Shown here: in pieces, positions 36,071 to 44,632 of the stretch | Position numbering within the stretch: the first letter of the stretch is position 1 | How the letters are laid out: the number at the start of each line of letters is the position of its first letter | NCBI RefSeq assembly: GCF_004795735.1 | Contig: NZ_CP039247.1 | Span: 992,001-1,056,000, forward strand | Reading direction: 5' to 3' | Source: Corynebacterium endometrii | GTDB lineage: Bacteria; Actinomycetota; Actinomycetes; Mycobacteriales; Mycobacteriaceae | DNA: 64,000 nt | Made by a program: the position numbers and the translations under genes | Notes under the pieces: generated by a model | What the model was told of the DNA's origin: nothing | The model's input: the letters and a program-made list of their open reading frames with translations, nothing else | Database searches by the model: none

Positions 36071-36577
36071 TACTCGAGGGTAACCGCAAAAAGCCTTAGG
36101 CGACGGTTTGGTAACGCATTCGCACACTCAAGGCACGCTCCCAAGGCGGTGTAATGACGCGGGTGCCATGATTTACCTAACTTTTCTTAACGAAGCGACT
36201 CTTTTCCTATGAGTTTTGAGGTTTCAAAACCTTGGGGACCGCAGTATGGATTCGTGAAAGCTGGCGCATCCCTAGGTCTTAAATTCTTTTACGCTGTAAT
36301 GCCGGCGTCGAGGGCTATTGCGGCCGCGAGGTGGCTGGTCTTGGTGGATTGGTCGACTACCGCGGGGGCTTTGCGATGGCGGTCGATGCATTTAGCGGCG
36401 GGTTTATCTCGTTTGTTGCGTCGTGGTTGGTGGACTTGGGTAGCGCTTGGGTTTGTACGCCTGTGGGGCGCAGGCGTGGTGGACGGGATTTACCCATGGC
36501 CCATGCCGTTTGGTCTCGGCGCAGAAAAGCAGACTTAAATCGCCTAAGACTAGGCGGCTGGTCTAAACTGTTCGTTT
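36071..36577. other. Spacer between the IS element and argS
   Basis: About 500 bp without a convincing gene. An open frame at 36209-36538 has poor protein character. The right end holds the argS promoter: a perfect inverted repeat CGCCTA-AGAC-TAGGCG (36541-36556) lies over the -35 position, upstream of TAAACT (36564-36569). Confidence 0.5.
36541..36569 (+). promoter_or_regulatory. argS-lysA promoter with operator-like palindrome, leaderless type
   Basis: Palindrome CGCCTA-N4-TAGGCG at 36541-36556; -10 TAAACT at 36564-36569; 8 nt later ATG 36578. The first half-site occupies the -35 position at 17-nt spacing. Confidence 0.5.
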
Positions 36578-38230
36578 ATGACTCCTGCAGATTTGGCACA
36601 ACTCATTAAGGAAACCGCCACCACGGTGATGGCGGAGCATGATTTGGATACTTCCGTACTCCCGGAGGTCGTGACGGTGGAACGCCCACGTAATCCGGAG
36701 CACGGGGATTACGCAACCAACCTTGCGCTGCAGGTGGCCAAGAAGGCTGGCGCCAACCCGCGCGATTTGGCTACGTGGCTGTCTGAGGCATTGGCCAAGT
36801 CGGACGCCATCGAGGAAGCATCGGTCGCCGGCCCGGGATTCCTCAACATCCGCCTGGCCGCCGCGGCACAGGGTGACTCCGTAGCCAAGATTCTGGCTGC
36901 CGGCGAGTCCTTTGGGCACAATGACCTCTATGCGGGCCAGAAGATCAATTTGGAGTTCGTGTCCGCAAACCCAACCGGCCCCATCCATTTAGGCGGTACC
37001 CGCTGGGCGGCCGTGGGGGATTCCCTTGGCCGCGTGTTTGAAGCCTGCGGTGCGGATGTCACCCGTGAGTATTACTTCAACGATCACGGTGGCCAGATTG
37101 ACCGCTTCGCCCGCTCCCTAGTGGCCGCGGCCAAGGGCGAGCCAACCCCCGAGGACGGCTACGGCGGAGAGTACATCCACCAGATTGCCGCCGATGTTTT
37201 GCACAAAAACTCCGAGGCCCTCAATGGAAGCGATGAGGAAGTCCAGGAGAACTTCCGCGCAGAAGGCGTTGAGATGATGTTCGCTGCCATCAAGGAATCG
37301 CTGCATGAGTTCGGTGTGGACTTTGACGTGTACTTCCATGAAAACTCACTATTCGAGTCCGGCGCTGTAGACAAGGCCCTGGATAAGCTCAAAGCTGAGG
37401 GTCACCTTTACGAGGCTGAGGATGCTTGGTGGCTCAAATCCACCGATTACGGGGACTCTAAAGACCGCGTGGTTATCAAGTCTGATGGCAACGCCGCGTA
37501 CATCGCCGGCGATATCGCTTACGTCGCTGACAAGTTCGACCGCGGCCATGACTTGGCTATCTACATGCTGGGAGCCGATCATCATGGCTACATCGCACGG
37601 TTGAAGGCGGCGGCTGCGGCACTGGGTTACGACTCGGATTCCGTTGAGGTGCTTATTGGACAGATGGTCAACCTCCTCAAGGACGGCAAGCCGGTGCGTA
37701 TGTCTAAGCGTGCGGGCACGGTGATTACCATTGAGGACTTGGTTTCAGCCATTGGCGTTGACGCTTCCCGCTACTCCCTGGTGCGCTCCTCCGTGGATCA
37801 GTCCATCGATATTGACCTGGGCCTGTGGGCGTCCCAGTCTTCAGATAATCCGGTCTACTACGTGCAGTACGGTCACGCCCGGCTGTGCTCCATCGCGCGC
37901 AAGGCAGGGGAGGTAGGCGTTAGCTACCAGGATGCGGACCTGTCATTGCTGACCCACGAGAAGGAAGGTGACCTCATCCGAACCCTGGGTGAGTTCCCGG
38001 CAGTGGTCAAGGACGCCGCAACCCTGCGCGAGCCGCACCGCGTGGCCCGCTACGCCGAGGATCTGGCCTCCAAGTTCCACCGTTTCTACGATCAGTGCCA
38101 GATCCTTCCGAAGGCAGGCGAGGAGGCGCAACCCGTCCACGGCGCGCGCCTCGCCCTTGCCGCCGCGACCCGCCAGACCCTGGCCAACGCGCTGGGCATG
38201 GTGGGGGTATCCGCACCGGAGAAGATGTAG
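36578..38230 (+). CDS. argS: Arginyl-tRNA synthetase ArgS
   Basis: 550 residues. Class I synthetase with the HIGH-like [15 protein letters not shown] at about 125-139 and the KMSKS-like [16 protein letters not shown] near 374, followed by the DALR-type anticodon-binding C terminus. It charges tRNA-Arg with arginine. lysA follows with no gap, as in other Corynebacteriales where argS and lysA form an operon. A leaderless-type promoter fixes the start. Confidence 0.97.
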   Translation: MTPADLAQLIKETATTVMAEHDLDTSVLPEVVTVERPRNPEHGDYATNLALQVAKKAGANPRDLATWLSEALAKSDAIEEASVAGPGFLNIRLAAAAQGDSVAKILAAGESFGHNDLYAGQKINLEFVSANPTGPIHLGGTRWAAVGDSLGRVFEACGADVTREYYFNDHGGQIDRFARSLVAAAKGEPTPEDGYGGEYIHQIAADVLHKNSEALNGSDEEVQENFRAEGVEMMFAAIKESLHEFGVDFDVYFHENSLFESGAVDKALDKLKAEGHLYEAEDAWWLKSTDYGDSKDRVVIKSDGNAAYIAGDIAYVADKFDRGHDLAIYMLGADHHGYIARLKAAAAALGYDSDSVEVLIGQMVNLLKDGKPVRMSKRAGTVITIEDLVSAIGVDASRYSLVRSSVDQSIDIDLGLWASQSSDNPVYYVQYGHARLCSIARKAGEVGVSYQDADLSLLTHEKEGDLIRTLGEFPAVVKDAATLREPHRVARYAEDLASKFHRFYDQCQILPKAGEEAQPVHGARLALAAATRQTLANALGMVGVSAPEKM

Positions 38231-39568
38231 ATGTCTGACTTCAATGATTTGCCGGCCCATGTGTGGCCGCGTAACGCCCAGCGCCAGGAGGACGGTGTGG
38301 TCACCGTCGCTGGTGTGCCGCTGCCCGAGCTTGTGGAAGAGTTCGGCTCACCGGTCATGGTGGTGGATGAGGATGATTTCCGCTCACGCTGCCAGGACAT
38401 GGCCGCCGCCTTCGGCGCGCCCGAACGCGTGCACTACGCCGGAAAGGCCTTCCTGTGCAAGCGCATCGCGCAGTGGGTCAATGAGGAGGGGCTAGCGCTG
38501 GATGTTGCATCCCACAACGAACTCAAGATTGCCCTGGCGGCGGATTTCCCCGCTAACCGCATCACGGTCCACGGCAACAATAAATCCAATAATTTCCTTA
38601 CCTCATGCGTGACCAACGGGGTGGGCCACGTGGTCCTGGATTCCTCCCAGGAAATTGAGTTGCTGGACATGGTGGCGCGCAAGCATGGCACCGTTCAGCG
38701 CGTGCTCATCCGCGTGACCCCGGGTGTGGATGCCCACACGCATGAGTTCATCGCCACGTCCCACGAGGACCAAAAGTTTGGCATCTCCCTGGCAACCGGG
38801 GAGGCTTTCGCGGCGGCGCAGGCCTGCCTCAACGCCGAGAATCTCGAGCTAGTCGGCCTCCACTGCCACGTAGGCTCTCAGGTATTCGACGCCGAAGGGT
38901 TCAAGCTGGCCGCCGAAAGAATCCTGGGACTTTACAAGCGCATCCATAATGAATTGGGGATGGCTCTGGAAGAGCTCGACCTTGGCGGCGGCTTTGGTAT
39001 CCCGTACATCCCAACGGATACCGCGTTGGATGTAAACGCCGTAGCCCAGGACCTCCTGCACGCCGTGCAGCTCGTCGCCGATGAGCTGGAGATTGATCCT
39101 CCCACCGTGCTGGTCGAACCCGGCCGCGCAATCGCTGGCCCTTCGACCGTGACCGCGTATGAGATTGGCACGGTCAAGGATGTGGTGACCGGTAAGGGAG
39201 ACGTGCCGGTTCGCCGTTATTTCAGCGTGGATGGCGGGTTGTCCGATAATATCCGCCCCGCCCTCTACGGTGCTGACTATGATGCCCGCGTCGTGGGCCG
39301 TTTTACCGAGGGCGAGCTCATTGATGCGCGCATCGTCGGGTCGCACTGCGAGTCCGGTGACATCCTCATCGAGGAGGACAAATTCCCCTCGGACGTGGCA
39401 TCTGGGGATTACGTAGCGCTCGCAGCCACGGGGGCCTACTGCTATTCGATGTCTTCGCGGTACAACGCGGCGGTGCGCCCAGCGGTGGTAGCCGTGCGTG
39501 CTGGCAATACCAAGCCGATGCTGCGGCGCGAGACCATCGAGGACATCCTTGCCCTCGATGTTGACTAA
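38231..39568 (+). CDS. lysA: Diaminopimelate decarboxylase LysA
   Basis: 445 residues. PLP enzyme that decarboxylates meso-diaminopimelate to L-lysine, the last step of lysine synthesis. The PLP lysine lies in [10 protein letters not shown] (about 65-70). [33 protein letters not shown] and SHCESGDIL are the standard LysA motifs. The start ATG follows the argS stop directly, with GGAGAAG within the end of argS. Confidence 0.97.
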   Translation: MSDFNDLPAHVWPRNAQRQEDGVVTVAGVPLPELVEEFGSPVMVVDEDDFRSRCQDMAAAFGAPERVHYAGKAFLCKRIAQWVNEEGLALDVASHNELKIALAADFPANRITVHGNNKSNNFLTSCVTNGVGHVVLDSSQEIELLDMVARKHGTVQRVLIRVTPGVDAHTHEFIATSHEDQKFGISLATGEAFAAAQACLNAENLELVGLHCHVGSQVFDAEGFKLAAERILGLYKRIHNELGMALEELDLGGGFGIPYIPTDTALDVNAVAQDLLHAVQLVADELEIDPPTVLVEPGRAIAGPSTVTAYEIGTVKDVVTGKGDVPVRRYFSVDGGLSDNIRPALYGADYDARVVGRFTEGELIDARIVGSHCESGDILIEEDKFPSDVASGDYVALAATGAYCYSMSSRYNAAVRPAVVAVRAGNTKPMLRRETIEDILALDVD

Positions 39569-39590
39569 AAGGATTGGGTAAAAATAGACC

Positions 39591-39636
39591 AAGGGCCATG
39601 AGAGCTAACTAGCGCTTTCATGGCCCTCGGTTTTGG
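39591..39636 (+). terminator. Terminator after lysA
   Basis: AGGGCCATGA pairs with TCATGGCCCT, with extra pairing AGCTAACTAGCGCT in the loop region, followed by CGGTTTTGG. Confidence 0.8.
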
Positions 39637-39730
39637 TTGACCCAGCTCCGCTAGAGCAGTCCACCCCGCGCCCGAGATTCGCGATTATGCGTTGACGCGG
39701 GGGAGCGAAGGACTCGGCGGTGAGGCGGGC

Positions 39731-40141
39731 TTAGAGCTGCGGCAGTCCAGGGATGGAGGGCAGTTGAGGCAGCTTCAAGCGGGGCAGATCTACCTGCAGT
39801 GGCGGCACCATGCCTAGATTGGAAGCGCCAACGTAGAGCGCCGCGGCCGTCGCGAGGGCCGCAATCGTGGCGCCAACGCCCAGCCCAACATTGACATCGT
39901 CTTCGGATGCGCCGGTGGCTCCGGCGGCGGCGCTCACCGCGTCGTCACGCTGCTTAGAGCTAGTCGCGGCGGCATCGGAGCTCATTTTCGCATAATCCGG
40001 GATATCACCCATGCTTATAACGATTGGGTCCCAGCCGCCGGCGGGCGCTGAAGAGGTCTGGGCCGCGGCGGTGGTGGTGCCGGCCGTGGCGAGCGCTGCG
40101 GCGGTGACAGTGGTAATGAGGCCGCGTGAAATCTTCTTCAC
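39731..40141 (-). CDS. Exported small protein of unknown function
   Basis: 136 residues from GTG 40141, chosen because AAGGAGAATTGAC precedes it; the frame runs back to 40255. Signal peptide KKISRGLITTVTAAALATAG ends near TTAAAQT. A later hydrophobic segment (GVGATIAALATAAALYVGA) may span the membrane. The tail is LPRLKLPQLPSIPGLPQL, rich in Pro and Leu. No family recognised. Convergent with lysA. Confidence 0.7.
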   Translation of the reverse strand: MKKISRGLITTVTAAALATAGTTTAAAQTSSAPAGGWDPIVISMGDIPDYAKMSSDAAATSSKQRDDAVSAAAGATGASEDDVNVGLGVGATIAALATAAALYVGASNLGMVPPLQVDLPRLKLPQLPSIPGLPQL

Positions 40142-40579
40142 GTCAATTCTCCTTATTTCAATTATCTTCCCGATGTAAATCCCCCGGAATCCCCGCTTTG
40201 AATATGGCGCTTTACCCCCAAAGCTCCCCCGGTAGATGGCCGCGCACCATAGCACGGTTGCCTAAGAATCTAGCAGGGCAGACCAATGGGCGCAGTGGGA
40301 AGAGGAAAATTCCTGCACGATTGGCCAACCGGGCGTGGGATGGGGGCCAGAGATTTTATTCATTCGTCCGGTGGGCGTTTGGATGGCTTTGAGCTGTACA
40401 TGGGGCCCGTTCGGGGGCGGCTACATACGCCCCGATGGAACTAGACAGCTCGTTCTGTAAGATGGTGCAGTAACACGCTGCGCATCCGTCTGGAATCGCG
40501 CGGCTGATTGCTTCCAATGGCCCGCTTTTAACGGGCGGTTGGTGGTAGGAGATAGGCACTACATACACCAGGAGATACC
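40142..40579 (+). promoter_or_regulatory. hom upstream region
   Basis: 438 bp without a gene. TAAGAT at 40458-40463 is the best -10 for hom, giving a leader of about 110 nt. Within the leader GCCCGCTTTTAACGGGC can fold into a small hairpin. I saw no leader peptide rich in Thr or Ile. Confidence 0.35.
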
Positions 40580-41920
40580 GTGACTGAACAGCAAGTGGGC
40601 AAAGCGCAGCCTCGAGCAGCTAAGGGTGAGGGCGCAACCGTAGGGGTGGCACTGCTTGGCTACGGCACCGTTGGTGCTGAGGTTTTCCGCCTGCTGGGGG
40701 AAAACCGTGATGCTTTCGCAGCGCGCATCGGCGGACCTGCAGAAATTCGTGGTGTGGCCGTTTCCACTCTGGACAAGGAACGCCCGGGCGTGCCACGCGA
40801 GTTGCTGACCACTGACGCCAAGGCGCTTATCGCCCGCGATGACATTGATCTTGTGGTGGAGGTAATTGGCGGCATTGATTACCCTCGTGAGCTAGTTCTT
40901 GAGGCGCTTAAGTCCGGAAAGTCAGTGGTCACCGCGAACAAGGCCCTCGTTGCGGCGCACGCCGATGAACTCGCGGATGCGGCGGAGGCCGCCGGGGTGG
41001 ACCTCTACTTCGAGGCTGCGGTGGCCGCGGCCATCCCGGTCGTGGGCATGCTGCGCCGTTCCTTGGCCGGCGACCAGATTCAGCGCATCTCCGGCATCGT
41101 CAACGGAACCACCAACTTTATCCTTGACGCCATGGAGTCCACCGGTGCTTCCTATGATGACGCATTGGCAGAGGCCACACGCCTGGGCTACGCGGAGGCG
41201 GATCCAACCGCCGACGTTGAGGGCCACGATGCGGCATCCAAGGCGGCAATCATGGCCTCGCTGGGCTTCCACACCCGCGTGAAGTTTGAAGACGTCTACT
41301 GCGAGGGTATTTCCTCCGTGACTGCTGATGACATCAAGGCGGCGAATGAGGCGGGCTATTCCATCAAACTGCTGGCCATCTGTGAGCGCATTCAGGATGA
41401 ATCCGGCGTGGAATCGGTGACCGCACGCGTCCACCCAACCCTTGTCCCTCAGGAGCACCCATTGGCCTCTGTATCCAAGTCATTTAACGCCATCTTCGTT
41501 GAAGCCGAAGCGGCCGGTTCCCTGATGTTCTACGGCAACGGCGCCGGTGGTAACCCTACCGCTTCCGCGGTGCTTGGCGATGTGGTGGGCGCCTCCCGCA
41601 ACATCGTCCACGGCGGCCGCGCCCCCGGGGAAAACACCTACGCTAACCTGCCGATTGCGGACTTTGGCCAGGTTCAGACCCGCTACCACATCGACATGGA
41701 AGTTCCTGACCGCACCGGTGTCTTGGCCACCATCTCTAACACCTTCGCGGCGCAGGGCGTGTCCATTCGCACCGTTCGCCAGGAGGAATTCGGCGGCACC
41801 GCCCGCTTGATCGTGGTGACCCACTCCGCACGCGAGCACGTGCTCGCCGCCATCGTTGAGCAGCTGGGCAACCTGGAGGATGTAATCAATGTTAATTCAG
41901 TCATCCGCCTGGACCACTAG
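40580..41920 (+). CDS. hom: Homoserine dehydrogenase Hom
   Basis: 446 residues, GTG start with AGGAGATACC upstream. The N-terminal Rossmann domain has VALLGYGTVGAEV. The catalytic domain has SGIVNGTTNFILDAM and EADPTADVEGHDAASKAAI. A C-terminal ACT domain (about 365-446: MEVPDRTGVLATISNTFA) is where threonine feedback inhibition acts in this family. It reduces aspartate semialdehyde to homoserine for threonine and methionine. Confidence 0.97.
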   Translation: MTEQQVGKAQPRAAKGEGATVGVALLGYGTVGAEVFRLLGENRDAFAARIGGPAEIRGVAVSTLDKERPGVPRELLTTDAKALIARDDIDLVVEVIGGIDYPRELVLEALKSGKSVVTANKALVAAHADELADAAEAAGVDLYFEAAVAAAIPVVGMLRRSLAGDQIQRISGIVNGTTNFILDAMESTGASYDDALAEATRLGYAEADPTADVEGHDAASKAAIMASLGFHTRVKFEDVYCEGISSVTADDIKAANEAGYSIKLLAICERIQDESGVESVTARVHPTLVPQEHPLASVSKSFNAIFVEAEAAGSLMFYGNGAGGNPTASAVLGDVVGASRNIVHGGRAPGENTYANLPIADFGQVQTRYHIDMEVPDRTGVLATISNTFAAQGVSIRTVRQEEFGGTARLIVVTHSAREHVLAAIVEQLGNLEDVINVNSVIRLDH

Positions 41921-41943
41921 GGGTTAAACGAACGCCCGCAACC

Positions 41944-41976
41944 GCGCCCGCATCCCGCAATCTGGGATACGGGCGC
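41944..41976 (+). terminator. Hairpin after hom
   Basis: GCGCCCG-ATCCC pairs with GGGAT-CGGGCGC. No T-run follows (AACGAATTT), so termination is likely partial. Confidence 0.45.
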
Positions 41977-42004
41977 AACGAATTTATGCGCCCCTTAGTC
42001 CTTG

Positions 42005-42036
42005 GCGCAGTGGTTGCGCAGTGGTTGCGCAGTGTT
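42005..42036 (+). repeat. Three direct repeats upstream of thrB
   Basis: GCGCAGTGGTT at 42005-42015 and 42016-42026, then GCGCAGTG-TT at 42027-42036, head to tail. They end about 35 bp before the thrB -10. Confidence 0.7.
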
Positions 42037-42070
42037 GCGGAGTATTGGAAACAAAAGCCGATGAACCGGC

Positions 42071-42076
42071 TAAGAT
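42071..42076 (+). promoter_or_regulatory. -10 element of thrB, leaderless type
   Basis: TAAGAT, 8 nt, then ATG 42085. Confidence 0.5.
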
Positions 42077-42084
42077 AAACCGGC

Positions 42085-43014
42085 ATGAGCACTGAACTTG
42101 AAGTTGGCACCAAGGTAACCGTCAAGGTCCCGGGTTCTTCCGCGAATCTGGGCCCGGGCTATGACACTCTAGGGTTGGCGGTGACCCTGTATGACACGGT
42201 TGAAGTTGAGGTCACCTCTTCCGGCCTTGAGGTGGAAATCTTTGGCGAGGGGGAAGCTGAGCTGCCGCGCGATGGCTCCCACCTGGTGGTCAAGGCCATC
42301 CGCTCCGGGCTCAAGGCCGCCGACGTGGAGGCGCGCGGCCTGCGCGTGGTCTGTACCAACAATATCCCTCAGTCCCGCGGACTGGGATCCTCGGCCGCGG
42401 CCGCCGTCGCCGGGGTGGCGGCGGCCAACGGCCTGGCGGGTTTCCCGTTAAGCGATGAAAAGGTGGTCCAGCTTTCATCGGCGTTTGAGGGGCACCCGGA
42501 TAATGCCTCCGCATCCGTGCTTGGTTCGGCCACCGTATCGTGGACGGATATCCCGGTCGATGGCCAGTCCTTGCCGGCTTATAAGGCCGTGACCATTCCG
42601 GTGCATGAGTCCATTAAGACTACGGCCTTGGTCCCTGACTTTCACGCCTCGACTCAGGCGGTGCGTCGCGTACTTCCTTCGCACGTCACGCATGCCGACG
42701 CCGCCTTCAACGTCTCCCGCGTAGCGGTCCAGGTCGCGGCGCTGCAGAACCATCCGGAACTGTTGTGGGAGGGAACGCGTGACCGCCTGCACCAGCCGTA
42801 TCGCTCCGATGTCTTGCCGGTGACCGCTGAGTGGGTAAACCGCCTGCGCAACCGCGGATACGCGGCTTACCTTTCCGGGGCCGGCCCGACCATTATGGTG
42901 CTCCACACCGAGCCGATCGATCAGGCGATCCTCGACGATGCCAGGGGCCAGGGTCTGCGCGTATTAGAACTTGGCGTAGCGGGGCCCGTCGAGGTCGAGG
43001 TCTCCCAGGCCTAA
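42085..43014 (+). CDS. thrB: Homoserine kinase ThrB
   Basis: 309 residues. GHMP kinase that phosphorylates homoserine for threonine synthesis. [19 protein letters not shown] at the N terminus and the ATP-binding [17 protein letters not shown] (about 94-110) are diagnostic; GAGPTIMVL closes the fold. thrC is not adjacent, as in corynebacteria. A promoter of its own (TAAGAT) plus a hairpin after hom suggest it can be transcribed apart from hom. Confidence 0.97.
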   Translation: MSTELEVGTKVTVKVPGSSANLGPGYDTLGLAVTLYDTVEVEVTSSGLEVEIFGEGEAELPRDGSHLVVKAIRSGLKAADVEARGLRVVCTNNIPQSRGLGSSAAAAVAGVAAANGLAGFPLSDEKVVQLSSAFEGHPDNASASVLGSATVSWTDIPVDGQSLPAYKAVTIPVHESIKTTALVPDFHASTQAVRRVLPSHVTHADAAFNVSRVAVQVAALQNHPELLWEGTRDRLHQPYRSDVLPVTAEWVNRLRNRGYAAYLSGAGPTIMVLHTEPIDQAILDDARGQGLRVLELGVAGPVEVEVSQA

Positions 43015-43063
43015 ACGCGCTTCGCGGCCCGGGAGCATTTTTGGCCGCGGGATTCCTGCCGGG

Positions 43064-43759
43064 CTACGCCACGGTTTGCAGGGCCACGCGGCACGCGCCG
43101 TTGCCCATCATCGGGTGCAGATCTAGCTTTAGCCTGCCGCCGCTTTCGTCGCTGACCAAGTGCGAGAGGAAGCCGTCATGGATAGCGCACAGGAATGGGG
43201 AAGGGCGGATGCCGGCAGCGACGAACGGGCAGGCATTGAGATCGAGGGCTATGCAGCCGCCGGCGGAACCGGCCTGGCTGCGGACCACCGGATCAAAGCC
43301 CATGTCGCGCAGCTTGCGAAACAACAGGTCCCGGGCCTCTTCGGGTGAAGAAGGGGCGAGCCCGTGGGCGCGGATGGAGGCGGCCCAATTGCGGCCAATC
43401 GTATGGGCCTTTACGCTTTCCCAGTCCTCGAGTTCGTCCTTATCGGCGAGGATTTCCGCCATGATGCCGATGAGGGAAACGTATTCCTCGGCAATGGATT
43501 TACTATCCGGCACGCGGACCTGGAAGATGAGGGACGGCCTGCCCCGGCCCTTAGCCGGTGCGGTAACGACGCGCACCGCCTTGCGTAACACGAGTTCATC
43601 CAGGTGGCCGCGGGCGGTATTGACGTGCATGCCCAGCACCTGAGCCACCTCCGCTGACTTGGCGCCCTGCGGGAACGCCTGGAGGGCGTTGAGGACTTCA
43701 CGCTGCTTGGGTGACAGCTTGAGCTGGTCAGGGAATAGTTCCGTGGATGAACGGGGCAT
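43064..43759 (-). CDS. SufR-like HTH regulator with cysteine cluster
   Basis: 231 residues. The N-terminal winged helix has LSPKQREVLNALQAF, then AEVAQVLGMHVNTARGHLDEL. The C-terminal half has cysteines in CIALDLNACPF, FLCAIHDGFL and GNGACRVAL, the spacing seen in SufR-type regulators that sense an Fe-S cluster. No suf genes are in the window. Its target is not known; the small gene at 44090 lies beside it on the same strand. GAGGAG precedes the ATG. Confidence 0.75.
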   Translation of the reverse strand: MPRSSTELFPDQLKLSPKQREVLNALQAFPQGAKSAEVAQVLGMHVNTARGHLDELVLRKAVRVVTAPAKGRGRPSLIFQVRVPDSKSIAEEYVSLIGIMAEILADKDELEDWESVKAHTIGRNWAASIRAHGLAPSSPEEARDLLFRKLRDMGFDPVVRSQAGSAGGCIALDLNACPFVAAGIRPSPFLCAIHDGFLSHLVSDESGGRLKLDLHPMMGNGACRVALQTVA

Positions 43760-44089
43760 GGCTCACGCTCCTCTTCTCTGGTTGCTAGACAGGCGCGGGC
43801 GCATGGGCTGCACGCAGCGGATGCCAGGTTCGGAATAAGCTTTAGTGGTACGCGCTAGGCCTCTGACGGGGCACCGTAGAACCTCCTGCGGAGAGGCGGG
43901 TGCGCGCCGCTCGCACTGGGGCTAAATTCTTACCCCAGAAGGAGCTTCGATTAGGCCCTACCGTAGCAGATTGCGCCACCTACTTTATCGGTTCAGGGCC
44001 CCTTGTTACGGTGATTTTCGCAATAAAAATCCCCGTGCGCGCATGTCATTGGCGGCCATGCGCGCACGGGGGAAGCCCTCCGGCAAGTC
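43760..44089. other. Spacer upstream of the SufR-like gene
   Basis: 330 bp with no gene. It should hold the promoter of the SufR-like gene and contains the terminator of the gene at 44090. I see no clear operator. Confidence 0.5.
44020..44071 (-). terminator. Terminator of the 44090 gene
   Basis: CCCCGTGCGCGCATG (44031-44045) pairs perfectly with 44057-44071; on the minus strand ATTTTTATT follows. Confidence 0.9.
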
Positions 44090-44452
44090 TTAAGCGCTGG
44101 TGCGCGTGTATTTCACGTGGTAATCACCGGGGAGGTCCTTGAGCACGGTCGCCGTGAAGCCCGCCCCGCTGGTCTCCAGGGCCGCAGCGATGCGGCGCGG
44201 GTCGTCCGGGGTGATCACGATGAGGGCTTGGCCCTCCCGCCGCTCCAGCAGTGCGCCGATAGTTTCCTCGAAGCGGGAAGTTTCGGCGAGGCTCCAGGCG
44301 TTAAGCGTTTCAACGCTGCCTAATTCATCGGCTAGCGGCGCGTCGAAATGGGCGAACCCGTGGGCGCCGGATCCCAGCGCCCGGGCTGGCGCTGAATCCA
44401 GGACTGGATCTTGGGAGTTGGTCTCTGATGGGCTCTGGGAAGATGCAGTCAT
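44090..44452 (-). CDS. Conserved-looking hypothetical protein
   Basis: 120 residues, acidic, no membrane segment. The C-terminal part VITPDDPRRIAAALETSGAG then VLKDLPGDYHVKYTR has an alternating alpha-beta look similar to TusA/DUF2249-like folds, but I cannot assign it. TATGGT ends 6 nt before the ATG, so the mRNA may be leaderless. It ends in a perfect terminator. Confidence 0.65.
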   Translation of the reverse strand: MTASSQSPSETNSQDPVLDSAPARALGSGAHGFAHFDAPLADELGSVETLNAWSLAETSRFEETIGALLERREGQALIVITPDDPRRIAAALETSGAGFTATVLKDLPGDYHVKYTRTSA

Positions 44453-44632
44453 GATCCCACCATAACGGGCTCAAACGGGCAGAGAAAATTCGGCGTGCAG
44501 GAGTTTCATCACGGGCGCCGCGCCCTTTGACCCGGCTCACACGAGGTTGGAACGGGGTAGGGGCCCGCGCTGCGGCGGATGCCTCCTGATGCGGCGTGCG
44601 GCTGACCGCTGCAGCTCAGGAATCCGTGGGTG

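Noticed and set aside
34781..36090. CCGCAAA on both sides of the IS element as a target-site duplication
   Set aside because: The copies are not at equal distance from the two ends and do not adjoin the terminal repeats.
36209..36538. 109-codon frame between the IS element and argS
   Set aside because: Trp/Arg/Gly-rich text without recognised domain or ribosome site, overlapping the argS control region.
42005..42036. Short direct repeats considered as plasmid-type iterons or CRISPR
   Set aside because: Only three 11-bp copies in a promoter region, no replication or cas gene.
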